DNA from: Sphingomonadales bacterium
GTDB lineage: Bacteria; Pseudomonadota; Alphaproteobacteria; Sphingomonadales; Sphingomonadaceae
Direction of reading: 5' to 3'
NCBI GenBank assembly: GCA_027485735.1
Contig: JAIXQM010000176.1
Location: 1-49,254 of the forward strand
DNA: 49,254 bases
Part shown: positions 23,586-32,082 of the stretch, piece after piece
Layout of the letters: each line of letters begins with the position of its first letter
How positions within the stretch are numbered: the first letter of the stretch is position 1
Made by a program: the position numbers and the translations under genes
Notes under the pieces: generated by a model
What the model was told of the DNA's origin: nothing
Databases searched by the model: none
Seen by the model: the letters and a program-made list of their open reading frames with translations, nothing else

Positions 23586-24008
23586 GTGATCGTGCAAGTC
23601 GATGTCTTTCCCATAGGTGACCTCTCCCGCCAGACCGGCTGCCATATTGAGACCATCCGCTATTATGAACGGATCGGTCTGCTACCAAAGCCTTCGCGTC
23701 GCGGGCGTTACCGGACCTACACACCTGCCGACGTCGCGCGTCTGCGGTTCGTGTGCCGGTCGCGCGAGCTCGGGTTCGCCATCAAGGAAGTAAAGACATT
23801 GCTCCGGCTGGAGATCGGCGGTGTCACCTCATGCGCCGAGGCGAAATCGGTGGCCGCAAAGCATTTGCAAGATGTTCGCAGTCGCATCGCGGACCTGCGT
23901 CGGATGGAGCATGTACTCGCATCCACAGTGCAGGCTTGCGATGACGGCGAGAACGCAGTCTGCCCGCTTATTGCGACGCTAACGCAGCGTGTTGACGGTG
24001 GCGCATGA
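23586..24008 (+). CDS. merR: MerR-type mercury-responsive regulator
   Basis: Winged-helix segment [26 protein letters not shown] and [20 protein letters not shown] are typical. Three cysteines match the Hg site of Tn501 MerR (C82, C117, C126): here [10 protein letters not shown], then 35 residues to VQACDD, then 8 residues to NAVCPLI. The second gap is one shorter than in Tn501. The start is uncertain: GTG at 23586 or 23592 or TTG at 23577. It is divergent from merT with the operator between them. Confidence 0.87.
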   Translation: MIVQVDVFPIGDLSRQTGCHIETIRYYERIGLLPKPSRRGRYRTYTPADVARLRFVCRSRELGFAIKEVKTLLRLEIGGVTSCAEAKSVAAKHLQDVRSRIADLRRMEHVLASTVQACDDGENAVCPLIATLTQRVDGGA

Positions 24009-24330
24009 ACCCTGCGACTCTTGTCTATACGCCTGCGCTGCCATCGCCGAGATCGCTGGTTGCTTTGCGTTGTGTGCGAGGTTGCGGCTTGGCAGGCCGG
24101 TCTGGTGGCTCGTTCCCGGCGTTGCGTCGCTGATATTTTTCGCTTGGCATCCGACACGGGTTGATACCGTCGCTGCCGGCCGGGCAAATACGGCCCATGG
24201 CGGTATCTACATCGTCGGGTCGCTGGCTTGGCTTTGGATGGTGGAGAATCAACGGCCGGATCGGTGGGACTTGTTAGGCGGCTCAGTATGCCTTGTCGGT
24301 GCCGCGATCATAGTCGGCGGGCCACGTTGA
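23989..24330 (+). CDS. YnfA/UPF0060-family membrane protein
   Basis: The product has about 113 residues with four membrane helices. Family features include [49 protein letters not shown] and [18 protein letters not shown]. YnfA proteins belong to small-multidrug-resistance-like transporters. The start (GTG at 23989 or 23998) overlaps the merR end by about 20 bp. Confidence 0.85.
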   Translation: MLTVAHEPCDSCLYACAAIAEIAGCFALCARLRLGRPVWWLVPGVASLIFFAWHPTRVDTVAAGRANTAHGGIYIVGSLAWLWMVENQRPDRWDLLGGSVCLVGAAIIVGGPR

Positions 24331-24710
24331 TCCGAGATTGGATTTGTTCCCCAAAATGACGGATGTGGCTTTGGCTGCCGCCCTCGAAACGCAGCCGTGG
24401 GCTCCGGCGAACGCATACACGACAACTGATGGGCATGCATTGGTCGTCTCTTTACCAAGCTGCAGTACCTCAGCGCGAATATCGACTGCACAGAGAACTA
24501 CGTCGCGCTGCATCAACTGGTAAGCAAAGCGCTACCAGTCAAAACAACCGCCTGGCAACGGCTTAAATGCCTTTGCGACCTGAACAAGCGCGTGATTGAC
24601 TGGCAGCCTCGCTCCAATCACCATATGGGAGGTAACGAACGTCGAGGTGAGCGACGCTGTTGAGCGCCGGTTGTCGTATCGAACTGTGTCTTTTTGTTGC
24701 AGCCGCAACA
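24331..24710. other. intergenic scar, no gene recognised
   Basis: About 380 bp between ynfA and the broken nuclease copy. Short frames on both strands show no family pattern. It is probably debris of past insertion or deletion, since the nuclease copy is cut off at its edge. Confidence 0.5.
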
Positions 24711-25061
24711 TTATGCCAGCAGGCGCCCGAAGGCCCGCTGGTTTTCCGGGCTCTCGTAGATGTCCGGAATGCGCAGCTTGGGCTTCCATAAGAAGGCGTG
24801 GTCGGCACCCTTGAAGATCTGGCGCTGCTCGGCGATGGAATGGACAACCGTCTCAAGTGAGGAGCCACGATAAGCGACGCCAAAGCTGCCGGTTTCGATC
24901 TCGGCAACAACCTGTTCGATGCCCCGGCGGATCGAATGAAAATTCTTGATGCGCTGGTCCGACAGGAACCAGCTTTTATAGGTTGCAGCTGGATCGTCGC
25001 GCCAGCGTTCGATCGTCAGTTGCAGCAGATCAAAAGGGTCAGGCACCCCGGCATCACTCAT
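24711..25061 (-). pseudogene. truncated second copy of the predicted nuclease (N-terminal part)
   Basis: From MSDAGVPDPFDLLQL the frame follows residues about 45-149 of the nuclease at 5734-7131, with near-identical stretches such as GSFGVAYRGSSLETVVHS and QIFKGADHAFLWKPKLRIP. It then stops at a TAA (24711-24713). The codons behind the stop still encode CCGCNKK, like the CSCC region of the intact copy, before the likeness ends. The helix-hairpin-helix and the PD-(D/E)XK part are gone. Its ATG overlaps the stop of the NTF2-like gene. Confidence 0.8.
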
Positions 25062-25531
25062 TTGGGCTTCCGGGAGGAACTGTGCAGGCTGACGATCTGC
25101 CATTTGCCATCCAACTGCCGCAGCACGCTGGTCTGCACTCCCCTTCGTTCCACAGGCGCACCTTTTCTCAGCTCGATGATGTAGCGATAGGTTTCCACCG
25201 AAATCGCGACCGGCCCCTCAAATTTGACGTCAGTCTTGTAGTCTGAAAATTTGAATGACTTGAATTCAGCCAACTCGGGACCAAGGTGATGCGCCATGTA
25301 GTTCGCGTAGGTGCCTTCGCTGCCGCCTGACTCAAACACTTGTGAGTCGGTCGCGAACAAATCGGGCGTAGACTTGAGGTCCTTGCTCTCAATCGCAGCG
25401 CGATATTTTGCCAGCACTGCGCGGACAGCGGCACTCTTTTCAGCGTCGCCAGTGGCTTGTGCTTGCACCGGCGCTGAAGCCAACACAGCCAACGACGTTG
25501 CCGCTGCAAAAATCCCAAATCTGCCAATCAT
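25058..25531 (-). CDS. exported NTF2/SnoaL-like (DUF4440-type) protein
   Basis: The product has 157 residues. A signal peptide (MIGRFGIFAAATSLAVLASAPVQAQ) is followed by a single alpha-beta domain of the SnoaL type: KSAAVRAVLAKYRAAIESKDL, DLFATDSQVFESGG, and a closing GVQTSVLRQLDGKWQIVSLHSS. Ligand is unknown. It overlaps the start of the truncated nuclease by 4 bp, so the ancestral pair was translationally coupled. Confidence 0.8.
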   Translation of the reverse strand: MIGRFGIFAAATSLAVLASAPVQAQATGDAEKSAAVRAVLAKYRAAIESKDLKSTPDLFATDSQVFESGGSEGTYANYMAHHLGPELAEFKSFKFSDYKTDVKFEGPVAISVETYRYIIELRKGAPVERRGVQTSVLRQLDGKWQIVSLHSSSRKPK

Positions 25532-25609
25532 GTCTGTCTCCGTCAGTTTTGTTGTGCCGGGCGTTATCCATTCAATCAGGCACAGCTTAAGGCGAATCCC
25601 GCAACTGCG

Positions 25610-26344
25610 CTACATGGCCATTGGAGGGGCGAGCGTTCCTAACCACGCAACGGCTGCCATGATCCCTGCGGCCAGCGCTGCTTCGGCAAAGATGCTCCGG
25701 CGGAGCGCTGCCAAAGCCGCTGCAGGCTCGACACCGCTGCCAATCTGACGCGCCAGAGCGGGGGTCAGACGAAACCGATTGCTGGCGGCGAGGCCAAGCA
25801 TGGCTGCGAACAACAGCAACTTGGCAACCAGGAATTGTCCATACTCGTTGTTGAGCAAATCGAAGACATGATCGGGCCCGACCAGCATCCAGACGCTGAT
25901 AAGCCCGGTACCGGCAAGAAGGGCAACAATTACTGTTCCGGCAATGGCAAAGCGATCCGGCGCCTGATGCGCGACGATCATCACAGCGGGCGTGATATCG
26001 ATCACACGCCGACCCAGCAGCTGCAGCAGAGCTGCCAGAGCCCCAATCCACGCGCCTGCGGCGAACAGGTGTGTGACATCGGCCCCAAGCTGCAGCCGCC
26101 CGCCATCGCCCTCACCGGCAGCACCATGGCCAGTCCAGGCCAGCGATGCCAACGCCGCCGCAGTAAAGGCGGTGGCCAAAAGACGAGACAGGCGTTGTTG
26201 CAAATAGCCGAACAGGACGGTCGCCAACAACAGCGCCAAGGCCGTCATTCGCACCTGCCAGGCAGACCCCATCGGCGTTTCGAAGATCATGGCATCGATG
26301 GTTGCGCTATCGACCGCGATGAACGCAGAGCCGGCCATCCGCAC
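25610..26344 (-). pseudogene. CopD-like protein, 5' end missing
   Basis: About 244 residues matching CopD from the first third onwards: WTGHGAAGEGDGGRLQLGADVTHLFAAGAWIGAL, NNEYGQFLVAKLLLFAAMLGL and a C-terminal LRRSIFAEAALAAGIMAAVAWLGTLAPP. The N-terminal helices seen in the intact copD (20318) are missing, and a copA fragment starts at the broken edge on the other strand. It may still be translated from an internal ATG, but normal function is doubtful. Confidence 0.75.
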
Positions 26345-26430
26345 ACGGTGTACAAGAAGTTGAAGCAGAACGGCGGCAACTTCAATTTTCAGAAGCAGAC
26401 CCTTGCCGGCCAGCTTGCCGGAAAGGACCA

Positions 26431-26910
26431 GTGGACCGCACCGGCGAACGCCCCACCGGCCTCGAGAACGAACCGCACCGGGTGCTGACCTACAGCCAGT
26501 TGCGCTCGCTCAATCCCAATCCCGATCCGCGCAACCCCTCGCGCGAGATTGATATTCACCTCACCGCCAACATGGAACGGTATATGTGGTCGTTCGACGG
26601 GGTGAAGTTCAGCGAAGGTGCCGATCCGATCGCCTTCCGGTACAACGAGCGCGTGTGGGTCAATCTGATCAACGACACGATGATGCCGCACCCCATCCAC
26701 ATTCACGGCCATTTCTTCGAAGTGGTGACTGGCGAAAAGGGCAATCGCCCGGTCAAGCACACAGTCAATGTGCTGCCGGGCGCCAAGGTGGCGTTCGATC
26801 TGACCGCCGATGCGCTGGGTGACTAGGCTTTCCATTGCCACATGTTGCTGCACATGCATGCCGGGATGTTCCGTGTCGTGACCGTGCGCAAGGACGAGGA
26901 CGCGGCATGA
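26431..26910 (+). pseudogene. copA fragment with an amber stop before the copper site
   Basis: The frame reads the C-terminal cupredoxin domain of a CopA oxidase: HRVLTYSQLRSLNPNPDPR, NMERYMWSFDGVKFSEG, MMPHPIHIHGHFFEV. Then ALGD is followed by TAG (26824-26826). The codons behind it continue in frame with AFHCHMLLHMHAGMFRVV and end at 26908-26910, so a Trp codon (TGG, as in the family GDWAFHCH) has become TAG. The N-terminal two thirds are also missing. A product would lack the HCHxxxHM ligands. Confidence 0.88.
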
Positions 26911-28022
26911 AGGCCTTTCTGATCGTCGCCCTCGCCGCAAGCCTCGCAGCGCAAGTCGCAGCGCAGCCGTCCATGATGCCCGGCATGGCCATGCCCCAAG
27001 CAAAGCCCGCTGCGCCCAAGCCAGCCGCTGCCAAACTCAAGCCAGCAGCAAAGCCGGCGGCCGCGCCCAAAGCCAAGCCGGCGGCCGACCCGCAAATGGG
27101 CGCGATGCCGGGAATGGCCCCTGCGGGCCCGGCAGCGCCAGCTGTTGATCCGCACGCCGGGCACAACATGGGCGCGATGCCGGGGATGACCCCTGCGGCC
27201 CCGGCAACACCCGCCGCTGATCCGCACGCCGGGCACAATATGGGCGCAATGCAGGGAATGGCTGCGGTGCCTGCCGAGGAGATCGGTACGACCCCGGCCC
27301 CACCGCCACCAACCGATCACGCCGCCGATGCCATCTGGGGAGCCGCTGCGCAGGCGCCGTCGCGGCAACAGCTGCGCGACGAGCATGGCAATTTCCAGAG
27401 CAGCTTCATCCTGTTCAACATCGCCGAATATGTCGCCCGCAAAGGCGCGGATGGCTATCGCTGGGAAGCGGAAGGCTGGTTCGGCGGCGATGTGAACCGG
27501 CTCGTCGTCAGGACAGAAGGCGAAGGCGACATCCGCGGCGCAACGGAAAAGGCAGAGGTGCAGGCGCTCTATTCGCGGGCCTTTGATCCGTGGTGGAATT
27601 GGCAGATCGGTGTGCGCCAGGATATTCGACCTAACCCGCAGCGCACCTTTGCTGTGGCCAGCATCGAAGGTCTGGCACCCTACTGGTTCCGGACGGTTGG
27701 CGCGATCTTCCTGTCGAACAAAGGCGAATTGACGGCGCGGGCCGAGGGTTTCTACGATCAACGCGTCACCCAGCGGTTGATCCTGCAGCCGCGCGGCGAG
27801 ATCAATTTTTCGGCGCAGCGCATCCCCGAACTTGGCAGTGGTGCAGGCGTGACCGACATCGAGCTGGGGATGCGGTTGCGCTATGAAGTGCGCCGGGAAT
27901 TCGCGCCCTATGTTGGCGTCGAATGGGTCAGCAAGGTCGGCGATAGCGCCCGCTTTGCCAGGGCAGCTGGCGAACGCCCCAGCTTTGTTCATGTCGTTGC
28001 TGGCATTCGCGCCTGGTTTTAG
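26907..28022 (+). CDS. copB: CopB-type outer-membrane copper resistance protein, repeat-rich copy
   Basis: The product has 371 residues. A signal peptide (MKAFLIVALAASLAAQVAAQ) is followed by a low-complexity stretch rich in Ala/Pro/Lys and Met. It contains repeats of DPHAGHNMGAMPGM, where His and Met could bind copper (about 30-115). The CopB barrel domain follows, with WFGGDVNRLVVRTEGEG, EVQALYSRAF and the ending FAPYVGVEWVSKVGDSAR ... RAWF. The ATG overlaps the end of the copA remnant (ATGA), as in an ancestral copAB operon. Since the copA part is broken, expression depends on an unseen promoter. Confidence 0.88.
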   Translation: MKAFLIVALAASLAAQVAAQPSMMPGMAMPQAKPAAPKPAAAKLKPAAKPAAAPKAKPAADPQMGAMPGMAPAGPAAPAVDPHAGHNMGAMPGMTPAAPATPAADPHAGHNMGAMQGMAAVPAEEIGTTPAPPPPTDHAADAIWGAAAQAPSRQQLRDEHGNFQSSFILFNIAEYVARKGADGYRWEAEGWFGGDVNRLVVRTEGEGDIRGATEKAEVQALYSRAFDPWWNWQIGVRQDIRPNPQRTFAVASIEGLAPYWFRTVGAIFLSNKGELTARAEGFYDQRVTQRLILQPRGEINFSAQRIPELGSGAGVTDIELGMRLRYEVRREFAPYVGVEWVSKVGDSARFARAAGERPSFVHVVAGIRAWF

Positions 28023-28061
28023 GCACATATCGCTGCTCATTCTCCGCTCAGGGAGCCGATC

Positions 28062-28793
28062 TTGCCGTCACGACGCCACCGCTTTCACCTTGTCGCCAGC
28101 CGGCTGCACAAATGGTTGGCGCTGATCATCGGCGCGCAGTTGCTGATCTGGTTTGCCAGCGGCGCGCTGATGAGCTTCTGGCCAATCGAAGAAATACACG
28201 GCGATCATCTGGTCGATCGCAAGGCTGTGGAGCTGCTGCCGGCCCGCGTCACGCTGTCCGATCCAGCGCGCTTCATGAATGGCAAGAGCGCCGAGCGCAT
28301 CACCTTGCGCATGCTGCACGGTCGCGCCGTCGTTGAAGTGAGCCGCGGCGGCGACGTCACGCTGTTCGATGCCGTCACCGGTGCACGGCTGCCTGCCGTC
28401 GATGCCGGTCTGGCTGTGGCCATCGCCCGCATGGCTTGGATCGGCCCCGCCAGCAGCGCGCCGACCGCGTCCAGGGTGACGACCGCCAGCCCCGAATATC
28501 GCGGCCCATTGCCGGCGTGGCGCGTGGCCTTTCCCGATCCCGATCACACCAGTGTCTTCGTGGCCGCCAATACCGGGCAGATCGCCGCAGTGCGTACCGC
28601 CAACTGGCGCCTGTTCGACTTTTTCTGGGGCCTGCACATCATGGATTGGACGGAACGCGATAACTTCAACACGTGGTGGTTGCTGACCTTTGCCATCGGC
28701 GGGCTGGTGCTGGGTCTGGCCGGCACGGTGCTGCTGGTGATGCGCTGGCCGATCCGGCGACGGCGAAATGTTCGTTTTGCAGTGAAAGGATGA
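28062..28793 (+). CDS. PepSY-domain membrane protein
   Basis: The product has 243 residues with a membrane helix near the N-terminus (HKWLALIIGAQLLIWFASGAL), a periplasmic PepSY-like domain and a C-terminal helix (LLTFAIGGLVLGLAGTVLLV) before a basic tail. Conserved His in RLHKW and GLHIMDW resemble haem-binding positions of PepSY-TM reductases. AGGGAG precedes the TTG start. Such proteins often neighbour siderophore or copper genes, and may reduce metals. DUF411 follows directly. Confidence 0.8.
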   Translation: MPSRRHRFHLVASRLHKWLALIIGAQLLIWFASGALMSFWPIEEIHGDHLVDRKAVELLPARVTLSDPARFMNGKSAERITLRMLHGRAVVEVSRGGDVTLFDAVTGARLPAVDAGLAVAIARMAWIGPASSAPTASRVTTASPEYRGPLPAWRVAFPDPDHTSVFVAANTGQIAAVRTANWRLFDFFWGLHIMDWTERDNFNTWWLLTFAIGGLVLGLAGTVLLVMRWPIRRRRNVRFAVKG

Positions 28794-28798
28794 CAGCG

Positions 28799-29227
28799 AT
28801 GCGCAAACTACTCCTGGCTCTCGCTCTGGTTGCAGCCCCGGCGATGGCTGCCAATGATATCGTCATGCACCGTGATCCCGGCTGCGGCTGCTGCGAAGCC
28901 TGGGCGGCGCAGGTGGCCAAACAGTTCGGCCGCGCTGTGACTGTGGTGGACAACGCCAATCGCGGCGCCATTCACAAGCGCATCGGCATGCCCGCCGGAC
29001 TTGCATCGTGCCACAGCGCGCTCATCGCCGGCCTGGCATTCGAGGGCCATGTACCGATAGCCGATATGAAGCGGCTGCTGGCGCAGCGCCCGGCCGGCGT
29101 GACCGGACTCGCTGTTCCGGGCATGCCAATCGGGTCGCCGGGCATGGAAGTGCCGGGGCGGGCCGCCGATCACTACACGGTCGTGGCCTTTGGCACGGAC
29201 AAACCTGCGATATTCGCCCGGCATTGA
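28799..29227 (+). CDS. DUF411 periplasmic metal-binding protein, second copy
   Basis: The product has 142 residues: signal peptide (MRKLLLALALVAAPAMA), MHRDPGCGCCEAWAAQV, LASCHSALIAGLAFEGHVP and GLAVPGMPIGSPGMEVPG. All Cys/His/Met positions of the copy at 14810 are kept, but the two are clearly diverged, so this is not a recent duplication. AAAGGATG precedes the ATG, 5 bp after PepSY. Confidence 0.87.
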   Translation: MRKLLLALALVAAPAMAANDIVMHRDPGCGCCEAWAAQVAKQFGRAVTVVDNANRGAIHKRIGMPAGLASCHSALIAGLAFEGHVPIADMKRLLAQRPAGVTGLAVPGMPIGSPGMEVPGRAADHYTVVAFGTDKPAIFARH

Positions 29228-29239
29228 CAGCGCCGACCA

Positions 29240-31516
29240 TCAATAGCGGAAGGTCACTCCGCCTTGAATCAAACGCGGCTGACCCGGCAAGGCGCCGCGG
29301 GCACGGTCGACGACAAAAAGCCGGTCAAACAGGTTGCGGGCTGAAATGAATACCTCCCAGCGGCCGCCGGGCGGGCCATAGGCGGCGGTGGCGTTGACCT
29401 GCGCCCAACCGCCGATGCGGCCGCGCTGTCCGTCGGGGGTGACGGGAATGAGGTTGACGTCGTCGGCGAACATTGCTGACTGACCGACGACCTCGACCTG
29501 ACCAGTGAAGCCCTTATGTTCCACGCCGATAGCCCCGGTCACCAGCCATTCCGGGCTGTAGGGCAGGCGATTACCGGCGATATTGCGCGCCATGCCGCAC
29601 GGCACGGAGCCGGCACCGGTGGCGACGAGCGTGCCCGTTGCCGCGCCGTCGAAGCAGGGTGGTGTCGCGATGCGGGTGCTGTTGTAGCGCGCCGTGGCCA
29701 CCCAGGTAGCAGCGAGCCGGGCGAAGATATTGGTGTCGGGCGCAGTCCATTCGGCGTCGCGGCTCGAAAGGGTGAACGAAAGTTCGCCCCCGCGATGGAG
29801 GGTACGTCCTGCCGAGGTCAATGTCGCGCCGATGCCGCCGGCGACCGATTGCGCCACAATCTGGTTCGAAAAATCCATCGCGAAGAAGGTCGCGTCACCG
29901 CGCACGCCCTTCGAAATCCGGCCGCGCAGCCCGGCTTCCCAGTTCCAGCTCAGTTCGGCACCAAGATCAACCGAGCCACCGGCGGCGGTGATGATGTCCT
30001 CCACCCGCGGCGGCGCGAAACCGCGATGGATGCCGCCATACACCGTTACGTCGTCCGCCAGAGTCCAGGTTGCCCCAAGCCCCGGCAGCACCTTGTTGAG
30101 CCGCTGATTACCGCTGCTTGGCGTGGAGACGCTTCCGCTCGGACGGCCAGCAATGAGGATATCAACGGGCAGGTTGCGGCGCTCGAAGCGGATGAACTCG
30201 CCGCGCACCCCAGGGATGATCGCCACGGGGCCGAATTCCAGCCGCGACTGGACAAAGGCTGAAAACGCCGAAGTGTCGCGGGCGTTGTTTTCGCGCACGC
30301 CGGCGTTGACGCCGGTTCCGGGCGTGCGTGCGGTCGGCGTGTCACCATTCCACTGGCGACGACGTTGGCGTTCCTCATGAAAGCGAATGCCGATTTCGGT
30401 CTCGCCGCCGAAGCCCAGCGCCGCGTGATCGATCGCCAGCCGGCTTTCGACGCCCCAGGTGTCGTAATTGCGCAGCCGGCCTTCGTTGCCACAGGTCGTC
30501 AGCAGATTGGCCATGCCACCGCACGCCGGGTCGCTGGCGTCGTTGGGGCGCTGACCGCTGTTCGACGACTGGCGCCACCAGTCGCGGCTATAGTAATGAT
30601 AATAGGCGGTCGTACGCAGAGTCGCCGCCGATGACAGGTTCCAGCGATGCGAGACCGTGCCATTCCAGCGGCTGGCCTGAAAGTCGTCGTTTACGAATAG
30701 ATTGCGGCGCGGTGCCGCATCGAACTCAGCGCGATTCAACCCGGAATAGGTGACCTGGCTGTTCTCGCGGAAGCGCGAGACCTTGATGATCAGGCCATGG
30801 TCGGGGCCGAATTCCCAGCCGGCCTTCAGGAAAATATCGGTGAAGCGCAGATTCTGGTTGTCGCGGTTGCCTGCTGTCGCCTTCTGGTTGACATGGAGGA
30901 GCACGCCGCCGCCCAGCAGCCGACCCCCGATCATGCCGTCGAGGTTATAGGTGTCGCGGTTGCCCAGGCTGCCGGTGATACGCGCGGTGAAGCTGCCGGG
31001 AACATCGGGGGTGATGTAATTGACCACCCCGCCGATAGTCTGCGGGCCGAAACGCACTTGGGAAGCGCCCTTCAGCACCTCGATCCGGCTGAAGCGTTCG
31101 ATCGGCGGATGATAATAGGACGCGTTGTCGCCATAGGGCGCATAGCTCAATGGGATGCCGTCCTCGAGCAGCAGCACTTTTGTAGAGCGGATCGGACTGA
31201 GCCCGCGGATGCCGATGTTGGGGCGCGCCCCGGCACCTTCCTCATCGCGTGGGAAGACTCCGGCAACCTGGCGCAGCGCATCATTGACGGTGAAGACGCG
31301 CGAACGGCGCAGGTCGTCCTCGCTGACCAGCGCCGCCGATCCAGCAATCTGAGCGGCGCGGATGGCATCTCCGACGACGATGATCTCGGCATCTGGTCGG
31401 GTTTGGTTGAGGGCGACCTCGTTGCCAGAGTCCGATGCCATGGCCGGGCCGGCGAGCATCGCAGCGCCAATCAAAGATAGCCGACCAGCAGCAACGCCGT
31501 TCATATTTGAGAACAT
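29240..31516 (-). CDS. TonB-dependent outer-membrane receptor (FecA-like)
   Basis: The product has 758 residues: signal peptide (1-27), a TonB-box-like EIIVVGD, a plug domain (VNDALRQVAGVFPRDEEGAG ... RPNIGIRGLSP ... EDGIPLSYAPYG ... GPQTIGGVVNYITP) and a beta-barrel ending in GGVTFRY, the terminal aromatic of outer-membrane barrels. These features fit ferric-citrate/siderophore-type receptors. A Fur-like box lies 20 bp upstream, suggesting iron control. It is convergent with DUF411 and may import an iron or copper chelate. GAGG precedes the ATG at 31516. Confidence 0.9.
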   Translation of the reverse strand: MFSNMNGVAAGRLSLIGAAMLAGPAMASDSGNEVALNQTRPDAEIIVVGDAIRAAQIAGSAALVSEDDLRRSRVFTVNDALRQVAGVFPRDEEGAGARPNIGIRGLSPIRSTKVLLLEDGIPLSYAPYGDNASYYHPPIERFSRIEVLKGASQVRFGPQTIGGVVNYITPDVPGSFTARITGSLGNRDTYNLDGMIGGRLLGGGVLLHVNQKATAGNRDNQNLRFTDIFLKAGWEFGPDHGLIIKVSRFRENSQVTYSGLNRAEFDAAPRRNLFVNDDFQASRWNGTVSHRWNLSSAATLRTTAYYHYYSRDWWRQSSNSGQRPNDASDPACGGMANLLTTCGNEGRLRNYDTWGVESRLAIDHAALGFGGETEIGIRFHEERQRRRQWNGDTPTARTPGTGVNAGVRENNARDTSAFSAFVQSRLEFGPVAIIPGVRGEFIRFERRNLPVDILIAGRPSGSVSTPSSGNQRLNKVLPGLGATWTLADDVTVYGGIHRGFAPPRVEDIITAAGGSVDLGAELSWNWEAGLRGRISKGVRGDATFFAMDFSNQIVAQSVAGGIGATLTSAGRTLHRGGELSFTLSSRDAEWTAPDTNIFARLAATWVATARYNSTRIATPPCFDGAATGTLVATGAGSVPCGMARNIAGNRLPYSPEWLVTGAIGVEHKGFTGQVEVVGQSAMFADDVNLIPVTPDGQRGRIGGWAQVNATAAYGPPGGRWEVFISARNLFDRLFVVDRARGALPGQPRLIQGGVTFRY

Positions 31517-31535
31517 CAGTTGACCTCTGTTTTAT

Positions 31536-31556
31536 TGCGACTCATTCTCATTCGCA
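31536..31556 (-). promoter_or_regulatory. Fur-like box upstream of the TonB receptor
   Basis: On the minus strand TGCGAATGAGAATGAGTCGC (plus a final A) is an interrupted palindrome with outer arms TGCGA/TCGCA. It contains the GAGAATGAG core typical of iron-responsive Fur sites. Confidence 0.6.
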
Positions 31557-32082
31557 TAACGATCGCCTCTCTGAAGCGCAACAGGGAACATGATCGCCGT
31601 TGCATTGGCGGGGCCATGGTGGTGGTGTAATGGAGCCGCACAGGCAGCAGGGGCGGCAATGACATTGGGCTGCTGGTGCCGGCGCTGGACCGCGCATGAT
31701 ACGCAGGTTGCAACCCGGCAGCGCTGGCACAATCGTCGCTCAATCTGCTGTATGAGCAGTAGGCACTTTCTCGAAAAGAAAATTGGCATCCATTCCAAGG
31801 TGTTGATGACGCGAGCGCAGCGTGGCAACAAAATTCATCCAAAGATCGCCAACACAGCGAACCCGCCCTCAAGGCACGCCACCTCGATTCCATGCGGGCT
31901 TAGGCCGGGCAACCGATGTCATGCGCCCCTGGATATCGGTTCAGGCGTCATTCGAAGGCAACGAGGTCTAACTCGCCACCGAACAAGTCGCGTTCGCCAT
32001 GGGCGCCGTCCAACGTCAGGCGACGCTCGCCCCTTTTCCGGGTCGCAAATAGGGCGTAAACTTGGTGCCAACGGGCGATAAA
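31557..32082. other. intergenic region, no convincing gene
   Basis: Several short leftward and rightward frames (for example 31532-31831 and 31590-32081) overlap and show no family motif. A His/Cys-rich peptide on the minus strand is suggestive of a small metal-linked protein but has no ribosome binding site. Confidence 0.5.

Noticed and set aside
26823-28040. 405-codon leftward frame over the second copB
   Set aside because: Antisense to copB repeats; the apparent His/Gly-rich repeats mirror the Met/His repeats of copB.
31516-31893. Small leftward frames upstream of the TonB receptor
   Set aside because: Several frames overlap, none has a family motif, and the region contains the receptor promoter and Fur-like box.
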